Of a stretch of DNA of 64,000 nt, positions 38,201-44,427 are shown piece by piece (position 1 is the stretch's first letter; each line of letters opens with the position of its first letter). The translations under genes and the position numbers were made by a program. The notes beneath the pieces were generated by a model that saw only the letters and a list, made by a program, of their open reading frames with translations, was not told where the DNA came from and ran no database searches. Source of the DNA: Apis mellifera (taxonomy: Eukaryota > Arthropoda > Insecta > Hymenoptera > Apidae). The stretch spans positions 5,861,881 through 5,925,880 of the forward strand of contig NC_037646.1 of NCBI RefSeq assembly GCF_003254395.2. Reading direction: 5' to 3'.

Positions 38201-41200
38201 TTGAAAAAGGGGGGGAATATCCTTGGTAATTATTTTTAATAATTATCATAGATCATTCAAAGATAATTTTAATTATTATTTCTAAAGAAATTTGAAGAGA
38301 TTTTATTTCTAATTTTTTAATTTCAGTTTAATTTTATGCAAATTGATTGTATCGCGCACGATACAACTAAGTAAAATAAAGAAACGAGTTTTAAAATTCT
38401 TGTCTTGGAATTTTATTGGGGATTTGGTTAGTGGTTAATTGAAAATTACTGGGAGAAAGGGAAAGCCAGATAAATCATTGACCCGAACGTCGCACGTACA
38501 CTATTCTTGGTATATAAATGGTGGAACACTCGGAGGTAAACGATCTATCTATTTAAAGTGATCGATGTTCACTTCCGGGTTACATAGCTTCCCAATGTTA
38601 ATATTTGAAAGATCTATCGCAATAATATTTTCCATCTTTCACTCTAATTATCGGTTAACGATGGAAAATCTTCATAAATAATATGATCGTATACTTATTA
38701 TTATTATGATTCTGTGAACATTTATGCAAATTCGAGTACAAACAAAAAATGAATCATATAACATTTTATATGTTGTAAATTTATAAACGCTAATTATTAA
38801 AATTCAAATTCAAACTTTTATGATAAATAGTTTGTTTCTATCTCTTTAACTCCTCTATACTTGTCTCGAAATAAAAATTATAATCCAATGTAAATCGAAA
38901 TGTATATCAAACACGATTAGCCGGATTTCTATCTAAGAAGGTAGCTTATTTTTACACAATTTAAAGCACGCATAATTTACGATAGGTAAACAATGGCCAA
39001 TCGATTACTGTTAATTTATCATTGGTCGCTCTCACGGATACCAATGCGGATTTTATCCTAATTATACAAGATCGTAATTGACGGTTAGCCGGATAATAAA
39101 ATATCCCATTACAACCGGAGTAACAATCAACATTTACGACGTCACAGGAAGTATGAATACGCGTGTGCATTTACACATCAACCCAAAACCATAAATCAAT
39201 TATTACGTCATTCGCCTGTTTCCGAACACACACACACATCTACATCCACATCTATTAAAAATCTCATTCACACCGCCATACTTGCTACCCACTCGATTGC
39301 CTACCACTTTCAACATACCTATTCTCTGAGTCTCGCTCAATTACTTTACACCTTCTACTCGATATCAAACGCGAAGTGACCTACATAAGTCGCTAGATAA
39401 TTGCTATATGATGATAATAATAATAATAATCGCTAAGGATTTATTCCCATTCTCCATATTCAACATTTGGCCGTGATTTACGTAAGTTACTAGATAATTA
39501 CTAGATAATAATTTATTCCCATTGTTCAATACATTGATACATTGTAACATGAAAAGAATCGAGATATTATATATAAATTCCTTCAAGAAGAAGTTTTTCT
39601 TTAATTAATAAAACTCTATTTCAAAATAAAAGAGAAAGATTGACAGTTTATCGCGATCCAATTGAAAAAAGTAGCCACAAGGACTAGAAAATTACTAGAT
39701 AATAATTTATTCCTATTTTCTATTAACTTGTTCAATATATTGATACGTAACATGGAAAGAATCGAGATATTATATATAAATTCCTTCAAGAAGAAATTCT
39801 CCTTTAATTAATAAAACTCTATTTCAAAATAAAAGAGAAAGATTGAAAGTTTATCGCGTTCCAATTGAAAAAAAGTAACTACAAGGACTAGATAATTACT
39901 AGATAATAATTTATTCCCATTTTCTATCAACTTGTTCAATACATTGATACCTAAGAAAAGAATCGAGATATTATATATAAATTCCTTCAAGAAGAAGTTC
40001 TCCTCTAATTAATAAAACTCTATTTCAAAACTTGGTAAAATAAAAGAGAAAGATTGAAAGTTTATCGCGATCTAATTGAAAAAAGTAACCATAAGGACTA
40101 GATAATTACTAGATAATAATTTATTCCCATTTTCTATCAACTTGTTCAATACATTGATACCTATGGAAAGAATCGAGATATTATATATAAATTCTTTCAA
40201 GAAGAACCTCTCCTTTAATTAATAAAACTCTATTTTAAAACTTGCTAAAATAAAAGAGAAAGATTGAAAGTTTATCGCAATACAATTGAAAAAATTAGCC
40301 ACAAGGACTAGATAATTACTAGATAATAATTTATTCCCATTTTCTATCAACATGTTCAATACATTGATACCTATGAAAAGAATCGAGATATTATATATAA
40401 ATTCCTTCAAGAAGAAGCTCTCCTTTAATTAATAAAACTCTATTTCAAAACTTGGTAAAATAAAAGAGAAAGATTGAAAGTTTATCGAGCGATCCAATTG
40501 AAAAAACTAGCCATAAGGACTAGATAATTACTAGATAATAATTTATTCCCATTTCCTATCAACATGTTCAATACATTGATACCTATGGAAAGAATCGAGA
40601 TATTATATATAAATTCCTTCAAAAAGAACCTCTCCTTTAATTAATAAAACTCTATTTCAAAACTTGGTAAAATAAAAGAGAAAGATTGAAAGTTTATCGC
40701 GATCCAATTGAAAAAACTAGCCACAAGGACTAGATAATAATTTATTCCCATTGTTCAATACATTGATACATTGTAACATGAAAAGAATCGAGATATTATA
40801 TATAAATTCCTTCAAGAAGAAGCTCTCCTTTAATTAATAAAACTCTATTTCAAAATAAAAGAGAAAGATTGAAAGTTTATCGCGTTCCAATTGAAAAAAA
40901 ATAACTACAAGGACTAGATAATTACTAGATAATAATTTATTCCCATTTTCTATCAACATGTTCAATACATTGATACCTATGAAAAGAATCGAGATATTAT
41001 ATATAAATTCCTTCAAGAAGAAGCTCTCCTTTAATTAATAAAACTCTATTTCAAAATAAAAGAGAAAGATTGAAAGTTTATCGCGATCCAATTGAAAAAA
41101 GTAGCCACAAGGAATAAAACGAGGACGACGACCGATCGATCTAATCTCTCGTCCATCGATCCATCACGTATCCACGCGTTGAAAAATTCACACACGCACG

Positions 41201-44200
41201 CGCGCACACACAAAGACGAGGAGGCGGGCGAGCGAGCGCGTGCAAGAAGGCAAATTTGGTGAACGGTGGACGACTCGAGCCGAGCACGTCGCCAAGCTGT
41301 CTCGAATGGAACGTCAGAATTCGCCCGGAGGTAATATCCCGTAAATGGGCGAACCTGTTTCGTTACAGGTGGTCGTCGCCGCCGCCACCACCGCTTCTCT
41401 CTTAAACGCCTTCTCCTCTCTCGGCTTCGAGCTGGATCCGCGCCACGGTTACGCCCTTCGCCTTTGAAACGAGATTAGGTCACGATCGAGACCGTAATGC
41501 GTAACAACGACGGCCCGTGACTTTCCACCATGGGATATCGGCCCCTCCCCCCTGCTTTTAATATCGACTTTATCGCGTTACGCGCCGTTTAACGTTCGAT
41601 TCCAACGCCTCCGCTTTTTTCTTTTTTCTTCTTTCTTTTTTTCGAGGGAGACAGAGGTTTGATAAAGCGGATTACGTCTCTTACATCGTGCTCTTCAGAG
41701 GTTTTGCGAGGAGGGAGAGCCCAGCTCGAGGAGGATATTTTAATTTTCTATAAAATTTAAAATATTTCTTTTTCGAGAAATCTGTCGAATTATATGCAGC
41801 ATAAAAAAATATACTTCCAAACTCGCTACGTCTAAAAAAATTACTCCCTCCTCCGCCGTATATTTCGCGAATTCCTCCTCGTCCCCCAATATTCTGTTAT
41901 TGCCCCTGTTACAAAGGGGCCAACCACCCCTCCCTCCCAATATCTCTTCGATAAACACACAAACGATCCAAGATCTTATGGTAATACCGGTGGAGGTATA
42001 CGCGCCATAAATTTCGACGGCGGTCGAACACGGGTCCGTTTATTTTTCCTGAAAAATGACGAAAGCCCGGGAGGAGGCCGAGCCACGGTCTTCGACCGCG
42101 GGAGGGTTAACGTTCTTTAAATTCGTTGGCCCTCGAGCGCGAAGAAAAAGGGCAGCAACCGGTGGGTGAGATGGAGACGGAGGGGAAAGAAAAGAAATAC
42201 GAGCGGCCGTCAATTAAAGCGGGTTCCGTTGATTCCATAAGAGGATGAAGAGAGAGAGCGAAGAAATCTTTTCTAATTTTCAGCTTTTTCCAATTCAATT
42301 TGTGAACGAAATTACATTTTTGAATTGTTCTTAAGATTCAAATAGATTTAAGTTTCCTTTTATAATACGTCGATTGGTTAAATGTTTTCTAATCTTTTCT
42401 TTTTTTTTTTTTTTTGCAGAGTGAAGATGTTATTTTGTAAATTATCAACCGGTTAGAGATCAATCATTTAGAGAGCTATTATTCTTCGCGAAACGTAGTC
42501 GTAAATCATACGGGAACTAAGAAATGCAATTTGTAAACTTAATTGTATTACCGTTGAAAGTTTCTCTACAGATCGGTGCATAAAAGCTCTTGGTTTAACC
42601 GAAATTAATTACCCTCGGTGCTTGGTAATTTAACGTATATACTTTTCCACGCGCTTTTATTAATGAGCCGAGCTATTGTCCATAAATCACTGTAGCATCG
42701 CATCGATCATACGCATCGGGATAAAAGCGGGCGAAATTCTGAACTATCACGTGTTTGCTCCACGCGTTATAATCGTTATTAATAATCTAATTCAATTAAA
42801 TTAAATCTTCTCTAAATTCATTCTTCACCGTCAATTTTCCTAAAAATTATTACGAAAATTTACAATCGAAGTTGCGAATGAACCAATTTCAAAAATCCCG
42901 AAAATTGAGAGAAACTAATCTCTTAAAGGAAGAGAAACAAATTCATTAAAATAAACGTAACAATGGAATACAACAATCCTGCCAGATCTCGTGAAACTCT
43001 GACGAAACAATTAATCCGCGCCTCCTCCGTGGACAATGAAACACAACGGAATGTTAATCGAGCTGTCGAGAAAAACCGGTCGCGGCCCGAAAAGGGGAGG
43101 GAAGGGAAGAGTTGGTCCGTCCCTCCCTCGGCCGCCTGCTGCCCATTTATTTATTCGCTTACGCTCGAATGAACTTTCGCCGTGCGACACACACGTGACA
43201 CGCCGGTTTTTTAAAACGGGAAGGGAGCAGGAATGGTCATGAATAAAACGATACGTATCGAAGTCACCTGGACGTCTCTAAAGGTAAGTAGACACACACA
43301 TACACGCGTGCCTTGCACAACACGTGTGTGCATCCTCCTAATGCGAGTCCCTCCACAAACCCCATGCATTATTAATACGTTTTCGGCGCGGGACCACGTA
43401 CATACAACCTCGTATGTACACTCGGTTAACCCGATCGAGGCACGAGGCGATGGTGGTCTTCTCGTACCACTCTCTCGTCACGAGATTTTCGCCTATTGTA
43501 TGGACTGTGGATAATTGTTTTTTGTATTTAAATTGCTTGTATAATGTATATAATGTATAATGTATATAATTTTGTGTAATGTATATAATGTATATAATGT
43601 ATATAATGTTGTGTAATGTATATAATGTATAATGTATATAATGTTGTATAATATATATAATGTATATAATGTATATAATGTATAATGTATATAATGTTGT
43701 GTAATATATAATGTATGTAATATATAAAATGTAATAATGTATAATATATAATGTATATAATGTATAATGTATAATGTATATAATGTATATAATTTATAAT
43801 GTATATATAATGTTGTATAATGTATATAATGTATATAATTTATAATGTATATATAGTATATAATATATAATGTTGTATAATGTATATAATGTATATAATG
43901 TATAATGTATATAATGTTGTGTAATATATAATGTATGTAATATATAAAATGTAATAATGTGCAATATGTAATGTATATAATGTATATAATGTATAATGTA
44001 TATAATGTTGTGTAATGTAAAATATATATAATGGTTTATCGTAATTTCGAATATAAATTGGAATATCGAAGCTACTGAACTGATAAGAGGTGGATAACAC
44101 GTAATTCGTGGATCTGTTTCAATTATAATTTGAAGGATCGGTGTATTAATTTGTACGATAAATTTTGTAAAAGAAGCAATGGACTTCAGAGATGATTATT

Positions 44201-44427
44201 TTTAATAATTCGAATGTTTGAATAACAAACTCACCGATCACGCCGCAATTATGCGCCCCGACCCGATCATCGTCGTCGTCCTTCGTGGCATCCACCACGG
44301 TGTAGGGTTTTATCCTTTGGACGGCGTGCTCCAACGAAAATTCTAGAGAATCCTGCTCGTCGCTCTCCCGCCAGGGCTTGGCCGGTTTAATTATGTAGCT
44401 TCCCGTCGACGTTCTCACGTGTCCCGT
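7474..44427 (-). CDS. ADAMTS9: ADAMTS9/20 (GON-1)-type secreted metalloprotease, 24 exons, 5' end missing
   Basis: Gene-level entry; exons follow separately. The spliced product in the window has 1569 residues. Domains (numbered from the first base at 44427): prodomain end 1-160 with probable cysteine-switch Cys61 and basic sites RRRKRR (86-91) and RPRR (157-160); metalloprotease from about 166 with HEIGHVLDMPHD at 314-325 (zinc ligands His314, His318, His324; catalytic Glu315) and Met-turn Met343; disintegrin-like about 371-475; TSP1-1 476-527; Cys-rich and spacer about 528-755; TSP1-2 to TSP1-11 about 759-1377; GON 1378-1569. Family knowledge: GON-bearing ADAMTS proteases are furin-activated, secreted matrix enzymes that cleave proteoglycans, drive cell migration and tissue remodelling, and act in the secretory pathway. 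All catalytic residues are present, so an active enzyme is inferred. Exons sum to exactly 1570 codons. Signal peptide and early prodomain are not found. The symbol marks the family; one-to-one orthology is not tested. Confidence 0.93.
7695..7885 (-). CDS. ADAMTS9: ADAMTS exon 23: GON domain, central-C-terminal part
   Basis: 191 nt, entering with two bases that complete a Glu codon and leaving in phase 0 at GTAAGA. It encodes NDYTFSWMTGSNRVEYGTAG, then a Cys pair (DCNSIAHCAQGHFSINLSGT) and a run of alternating polar and hydrophobic residues. Two Cys and one N-glycosylation sequon (NLS) are visible. It matches the GON fold region by pattern. Confidence 0.92.
7969..8090 (-). CDS. ADAMTS9: ADAMTS exon 22: GON domain, central part
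   Basis: 122 nt after acceptor TATTTTAG, donor GTATAA. It encodes FNDPYVCPYNGPRNNNCSCS and then TTFRRVRIDPVELYII, a characteristic GON block with three cysteines and an NCS sequon. The 83-bp intron to exon 23 is among the shortest in the gene. Confidence 0.92.
8191..8688. repeat. Intronic tandem duplication, two copies of about 250 bp
   Basis: Inside the 667-bp intron between exons 21 and 22. The block starting AGAAATTTATTTATATGTAT at 8191 repeats at 8459. Both copies include GAATTCTGCA(G/A)GCTATG and AATTGCTATAGA(C/T)AAATTAAA. The copies differ by a few substitutions and by the length of a TA run, so the duplication looks recent. It makes up most of the intron. Confidence 0.9.
8758..9083 (-). 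CDS. ADAMTS9: ADAMTS exon 21: TSP1-11 and start of GON domain
   Basis: 326 nt, starting in phase 0 with the first TSP1 Cys (CSHACGQKGRETRRIFC), after acceptor AATTACAG, donor GTTAGT. The last TSP1 repeat ends near CNQRKCYAM. The GON domain then begins at SCLEVKKYF and continues with LVLGGRSMSIYCHGM and EYLTLPAGPQENYAEVY. TSP1-11 has Ala in the CxxACG position, so it lacks the O-fucosylation consensus. Confidence 0.93.
9084..9854 (-). other. ADAMTS intron, 771 bp
   Basis: AT-rich. No open frame, inverted repeat or recognisable element beyond a slightly less AT-rich patch at about 9405-9510. Nothing further is seen. Confidence 0.7.
9855..10043 (-). CDS. ADAMTS9: ADAMTS exon 20: TSP1-10 module
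   Basis: 63 codons, phase 0 at both ends. It starts with the first TSP1 Cys (CSKECGQGIQTRTVSC) and runs through CKLREC into the Trp-x-x-x-x-Trp lead (WYAGPWKK) of the next repeat. Acceptor TTTCAAG, donor GTAAGT. Glu replaces the fucosylated Ser/Thr in CSKECG. Confidence 0.93.
10044..11812 (-). other. ADAMTS intron, 1769 bp
   Basis: The longest intron of the 3' half. It is very AT-rich with a 65-bp AT microsatellite at its downstream end (10131-10197). The minus-strand frame at 11191-11421 has no domain signature and sits between two exons that already join in frame, so it is not called. Confidence 0.7.
10131..10197. repeat. (AT)n microsatellite
   Basis: Almost perfect alternating AT run of about 65 bp, in the intron between exons 19 and 20. 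Confidence 0.95.
11813..12004 (-). CDS. ADAMTS9: ADAMTS exon 19: TSP1-9 module
   Basis: 64 codons, phase 0 at both ends, acceptor TTTTGCAG, donor GTATCT. It starts CSKSCGTGLQRRRVEC, a repeat that keeps the C-x-x-S-C-G O-fucosylation consensus, and ends with WQEGPWSE, the Trp lead of TSP1-10. A basic RKPRSQRPCRRIAC segment is notable. It is clearly more GC-rich than the exons on either side. Plus-strand and other-frame open frames over this exon are shadows. Confidence 0.93.
12005..12779 (-). other. ADAMTS intron, 775 bp
   Basis: AT-rich with A/T runs. No reading frame, repeat array or hairpin recognised. Confidence 0.7.
12780..12959 (-). CDS. ADAMTS9: ADAMTS exon 18: TSP1-8 module
   Basis: 60 codons, phase 0 at both ends, acceptor ACAATTTAG, donor GTAAGT. 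It begins CNVECGLGTQYRRVYC and runs to CRKRLC, then carries WRTSNWTP, the Trp lead of the next repeat. Glu stands where O-fucosylated Thr/Ser would be. It has no ATG-started frame of its own, so it is found only by following splice sites and TSP1 spacing. Confidence 0.92.
12969..13013. repeat. (TA)n microsatellite
   Basis: About 45 bp of alternating TA in the 125-bp intron between exons 17 and 18, close to the acceptor. It makes up a third of the intron. Confidence 0.95.
13085..13255 (-). CDS. ADAMTS9: ADAMTS exon 17: TSP1-7, divergent
   Basis: 57 codons, phase 0 at both ends, acceptor TATTTCAG, donor GTTAGT. It begins CSKPCIKGYMNTTVKC: the usual CSxTCG is changed to CSKPCI, which removes both the O-fucose site and the following Gly. 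The other cysteines (CDNE, PCNRFHC) remain. It ends with WITSDWGQ leading into TSP1-8. Confidence 0.92.
13423..13542 (-). CDS. ADAMTS9: ADAMTS exon 16: inter-repeat linker
   Basis: 40 codons, phase 0 at both ends, acceptor TTCCTACAG, donor GTTACT. It has no cysteine. Acidic, Pro-rich linker (YSSDPPYEIPSQQDNEVHD), then YGYKWHTETQK, a reduced lead into TSP1-7. It is symmetric, so skipping would keep frame while deleting the linker and the Trp of TSP1-7. An NVT sequon lies at its start. Confidence 0.88.
13630..13770 (-). CDS. ADAMTS9: ADAMTS exon 15: TSP1-6 core
   Basis: 47 codons, phase 0 at both ends, acceptor TTGCCTAG, donor GTATAT. It begins CSVTCGEGIKRRKVIC, with an intact O-fucosylation consensus, and ends CILKSCPTV. 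It carries no lead for the next repeat; that is supplied by exon 16. An NIT sequon is present. Confidence 0.92.
13950..14111 (-). CDS. ADAMTS9: ADAMTS exon 14: TSP1-5 module
   Basis: 54 codons, phase 0 at both ends, acceptor TTTTATAG, donor GTATGT. It begins CSVTCGIGKQYSRYAC (intact O-fucosylation consensus), continues to CNSGPCEQ and ends WHKGDWSA, the lead of TSP1-6. Confidence 0.93.
14259..14634 (-). CDS. ADAMTS9: ADAMTS exon 13: TSP1-3 and TSP1-4
   Basis: 376 nt after acceptor TTATTCCAG, donor GTAATT, ending phase 0. It carries two complete repeats without an intron: WNITVSECSNHCGLGTRVV to CMGPC, then WSYGKWSACNATCGGGIQYR to CANDPC, then the lead WTFKNWSN. TSP1-4 keeps the CxxTCG consensus; TSP1-3 does not (CSNHCG). 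NIT and NAT sequons are visible. Confidence 0.93.
14890..15140 (-). CDS. ADAMTS9: ADAMTS exon 12: end of spacer and TSP1-2
   Basis: 251 nt, phase 0 entry after AATATTTCAG, donor GTAAGT. The first 20 residues close the spacer (SELNPPQISYKYTVP). TSP1-2 is YEWKLSGWSDCTRTCQGIKY to CNNHC. Gln follows CTRTC where Gly is usual, so the O-fucosylation consensus is imperfect. Confidence 0.93.
15225..15391 (-). CDS. ADAMTS9: ADAMTS exon 11: spacer domain
   Basis: 167 nt, acceptor TTCTTTAG, donor GTAAGT. It encodes the cysteine-free spacer core LRLGEGGKYIVNGNF, then IEYSGRDSRVERLNTSRPIE and DLILE. This beta-rich segment is the usual exosite and matrix-binding part of ADAMTS proteins. It is joined upstream through a split Ala codon. 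Confidence 0.92.
15392..15777 (-). other. ADAMTS intron, 386 bp
   Basis: AT-rich; nothing recognised. The base composition of the gene changes at about this intron, from strongly AT-rich below it to more GC- and CpG-rich exons above. Confidence 0.7.
15778..16125 (-). CDS. ADAMTS9: ADAMTS exon 10: Cys-rich domain and start of spacer
   Basis: 348 nt, acceptor TGGTTCACAG, donor GTACTT. It encodes HERCKLYCETDSNQCYPL, VIDGTPCDQDTFHICVNGFC, the hallmark GCDHVLNSTAELDICGVC and CKGDNSTCQ, then the spacer start (YTRIAKIPAGSNNIDI). The order and spacing of Cys match the ADAMTS Cys-rich module. NST sequons are present. Confidence 0.93.
16221..16300 (-). CDS. ADAMTS9: ADAMTS exon 9: small Cys-rich exon
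   Basis: 80 nt, acceptor AATTTTCAG, donor GTGAGT. It encodes DQQCSYFNNNNLNIKNLSRD followed by VKWHAK, the typical start of the Cys-rich domain. The join to exon 10 across a 95-bp intron gives WHAK-I-LPHERC, about three residues tighter than my recollection of vertebrate paralogs. No other AG gives a better in-frame join, because reading through shifts frame. Confidence 0.87.
16301..16665 (-). other. ADAMTS intron, 365 bp
   Basis: AT-rich with a T-run. The open frame of exon 8 continues some way into this intron, which is chance read-through past the donor GTATTT. Confidence 0.75.
16666..17008 (-). CDS. ADAMTS9: ADAMTS exon 8: disintegrin-like domain end and TSP1-1
   Basis: 343 nt, acceptor GGCCAGGCAG, donor GTATTT. 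It encodes CRRLWCTTPNEDHYDHCRTQ, HMPWADGTSCGRDKWCYRGE and then the first TSP1 repeat WGEWGRYGKCSRTCGGGVKK to CGTREC, followed by PPGTPDFR. CSRTCGGG carries the full O-fucosylation motif, and the Trp-x-x-Trp lead is present. Two AG acceptors sit four bases apart; only the inner one joins exon 7 in frame, giving GDVCRRLWC. Confidence 0.94.
17009..17525 (-). other. ADAMTS intron, 517 bp
   Basis: AT-rich with a long T-run at 17333-17350. No element recognised. Plus-strand frames here are chance. Confidence 0.7.
17526..17680 (-). CDS. ADAMTS9: ADAMTS exon 7: disintegrin-like domain
   Basis: 155 nt, acceptor TTCGTTTCAG, donor GTAAGT. It encodes AGKGDCLLDTP, RRLPGEDYSVNKQCELVFG and SRICNHM. This is the QCELVFG-type disintegrin-like domain of ADAMTS, with its cysteines in the expected order and no RGD. 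It links the catalytic domain to exon 8. Confidence 0.93.
17681..18508 (-). other. ADAMTS intron, 828 bp, with GC-rich block
   Basis: The 17690-17930 part is GC- and CpG-rich and open on both strands for about 60-95 codons, but neither frame shows a known domain and exons 6 and 7 already join in phase. The rest is AT-rich with a TC run near 18283-18299. The GC-rich part could be regulatory; that is inference. Confidence 0.6.
18509..18658 (-). CDS. ADAMTS9: ADAMTS exon 6: third zinc ligand and Met-turn
   Basis: 150 nt, acceptor GCATTTTAG, donor GTGAGT. It begins inside the active-site motif: LDMPHDDDVKCAAYKNRSGM supplies the third zinc-binding His and the Asp after it. HNIMSRMLDD is the Met-turn, and FPWEWSKCSRHYVTEFLE closes the catalytic domain. 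It completes HEIGHV from exon 5 through a split Val codon. Confidence 0.95.
18867..19019 (-). CDS. ADAMTS9: ADAMTS exon 5: zinc-binding helix
   Basis: 153 nt, acceptor ATTTACAG, donor GTGAGT. It encodes CDTLGLAELGRMCSPRSSCA, IVQDNGLAAAFTIAHEIGHV. The HEIGH motif gives two zinc ligands and the general-base Glu. DTLGLAEL and the SSCAIVQDNGL block are signatures of ADAMTS catalytic domains. Confidence 0.95.
19347..19561 (-). CDS. ADAMTS9: ADAMTS exon 4: catalytic domain, middle
   Basis: 215 nt, phase 0 entry after TTTTTCAG, donor GTACAC. It encodes VSRIYKDPSIGNPISISVMS, then a substrate-cleft region ending FCRWQQSNNPNEYSPGHYD and TALLLTR. The WQ..N...P.HYD.A.LLTR block is diagnostic for ADAMTS. 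Confidence 0.94.
22164..22190. repeat. Hairpin, 9-bp stem
   Basis: CTTTCGCCG (22164-22172) faces CGGCGAAAG (22182-22190) across a 9-nt loop. Perfect inverted repeat in a CpG-rich intron patch. No role can be assigned. Confidence 0.8.
24150..24955. repeat. Intronic tandem array, about 120-bp monomer
   Basis: About seven copies of a unit containing GATCTTTGAGATCAAGATCT, CTTTCCATATTCAACTTTAT and TGGAATATCCATTAA. The CTTTCCATATTC landmark lies at about 24259, 24380, 24493, 24581, 24701 and 24821, so most spacings are 113-121 bp with one 88-bp unit that lost its middle. Edge copies are degenerate. The plus-strand frame at 24243-24473 is just the repeat read in frame. Confidence 0.92.
27837..28044 (-). 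CDS. ADAMTS9: ADAMTS exon 3: furin site and start of catalytic domain
   Basis: 208 nt, acceptor ACGTTACAG, donor GTAAGC (phase 0). It encodes an acidic end of the prodomain (LSEEYGQDSEMESDPS), the furin-type site RPRR, then SSEYFIEIMVAADAEMVRYH and GKGLLGYILGLMST, the first strand and helix of the metalloprotease domain. An upstream AG (CTCCTAAG, 28075-28076) also exists, but only the CAG at 28045-28046 joins exon 2 in a sensible frame. Confidence 0.93.
28045..29133 (-). other. ADAMTS intron, 1089 bp
   Basis: No element recognised apart from a long purine tract on the plus strand at 29058-29122, which lies just inside the intron after the exon 2 donor and reads as a pyrimidine tract in the transcript. 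Plus-strand frames at 28384-28747 are chance. Confidence 0.65.
29134..29320 (-). CDS. ADAMTS9: ADAMTS exon 2: basic prodomain segment
   Basis: 187 nt, acceptor TTTCCACAG, donor GTACGA. It encodes NTPTPIVENSSKGKIYFDG followed by RRRKRRSLTEKKELERSEED and EMYKQFVGQAEGHRNFLRND. RRRKRR is a strong basic motif that could be an extra proprotein-convertase site upstream of RPRR; several ADAMTS prodomains carry such secondary sites. An NSS sequon is present. Confidence 0.88.
31690..32400. repeat. Intronic tandem array, about 200-bp monomer
   Basis: Three to four copies of a unit with AAGAGATTGAGATTTCTT, AATAAATACGATTCGACGAG and TTATTGTACAGA(A/G)ATAATTAAATT. The ATACGATTCGACGAG landmark recurs at about 31897, 32103 and 32300. 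Each unit contains a T-run of variable length. The first copy is partial and diverged. Confidence 0.88.
35186..35236. repeat. (TA)n microsatellite
   Basis: About 50 bp of alternating TA in the largest fully contained intron. Frames translating as IYIYIY across it are artefacts. Confidence 0.95.
36951..36985. repeat. Hairpin with perfect 12-bp stem
   Basis: TAACCTATCTTG (36951-36962) faces CAAGATAGGTTA (36974-36985) across an 11-nt loop. All 12 pairs match. The right arm continues into GGTCATTGG. Intronic; no function is assigned. Confidence 0.85.
38055..38068. repeat. 14-bp perfect palindrome
   Basis: TCGTGGATCCACGA reads the same on both strands. It sits in a CpG-rich patch beside CGATCGATCGCGATC. 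This could be a dimer-binding site, but that is inference. Confidence 0.7.
39468..41113. repeat. Satellite-like intronic array, about 206-bp monomer, about 8 copies
   Basis: Landmarks: GGACTAGATAATTACTAGAT, GAATCGAGATATTATATATA, CTTTAATTAATAAAACTC and AGAGAAAGATTGAAAGTTTA. The last occurs near 39630, 39835, 40049, 40259, 40469, 40680, 40861 and 41065, giving units of 181-214 bp. Copies fall into two length classes depending on a small CTTGGTAAA insertion, and one copy has lost about 30 bp. Copies look highly similar to one another. Minus-strand frames starting MKEFIYNISILF recur with the monomer and are artefacts. Confidence 0.95.
41114..41520. other. CpG-rich patch at the edge of the satellite array
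   Basis: Composition changes abruptly at the end of the 206-bp array to GC- and CpG-rich sequence including an ACGCGCGCAC-type run at about 41190 and GCCGCCGCCACCACCG at about 41376. No ADAMTS-like coding is seen on the minus strand. It could be a regulatory island or an unrelated exon; no call is made. Confidence 0.4.
43530..44035. repeat. TATAATGTA minisatellite with 220-bp higher-order unit
   Basis: About 500 bp built from 9-15 bp variants of TATAATGTA and TGTTGTGTAA. A larger block beginning TATAATGTATATAATGTTGT at 43681 recurs at 43901 with the same following words (TATGTAATATATAAAATG), an exact 220-bp offset. The array ends about 200 bp from exon 1. The minus-strand frame of Tyr, Ile, Leu and Thr is the repeat. 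Confidence 0.93.
44235..44427 (-). CDS. ADAMTS9: ADAMTS exon 1 in window: end of prodomain with cysteine switch
   Basis: 193 nt, phase 0 entry after TCTGCCGCAG, donor GTGAGT. It encodes TGHVRTSTGSYIIKPA, then an acidic stretch with five Asp and AHNCGVI. GHVRTSTGSYIIKP matches the conserved ADAMTS prodomain block (family pattern G-x-V-x-T-S-x-G-x-Y-x-I). The HNCGV cysteine is the likely zinc-blocking switch. Upstream coding is required, since the exon opens in the middle of the prodomain. A GAA run borders the acceptor. Confidence 0.92.

Larger units (their letters stand above)
29321..44234 (-). other. ADAMTS intron, 14.9 kb
   Basis: No exon is required between exons 1 and 2, which join through a split Asp codon. 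Contents: tandem arrays at 31.7-32.4 and 39.4-41.1 kb, a TATAATGTA minisatellite at 43.5-44.0 kb, (TA)n at 35.19 kb, CpG-rich patches (for example 31320-31520, 32480-33170, 34280-34580, 36380-36700, 37880-38150, 41100-41600), and small palindromes. The many 60-185 codon frames lie on both strands and are low-complexity or lack domains. Confidence 0.7.

Noticed and set aside
39404..41016. Four similar minus-strand frames beginning MKEFIYNISILF
   Set aside because: They recur with the 206-bp tandem monomer and vary with its indels; a repeat artefact, not a gene family.
43840..44100. Minus-strand frame rich in Tyr, Ile, Leu and Thr
   Set aside because: Direct translation of the TATAATGTA minisatellite.
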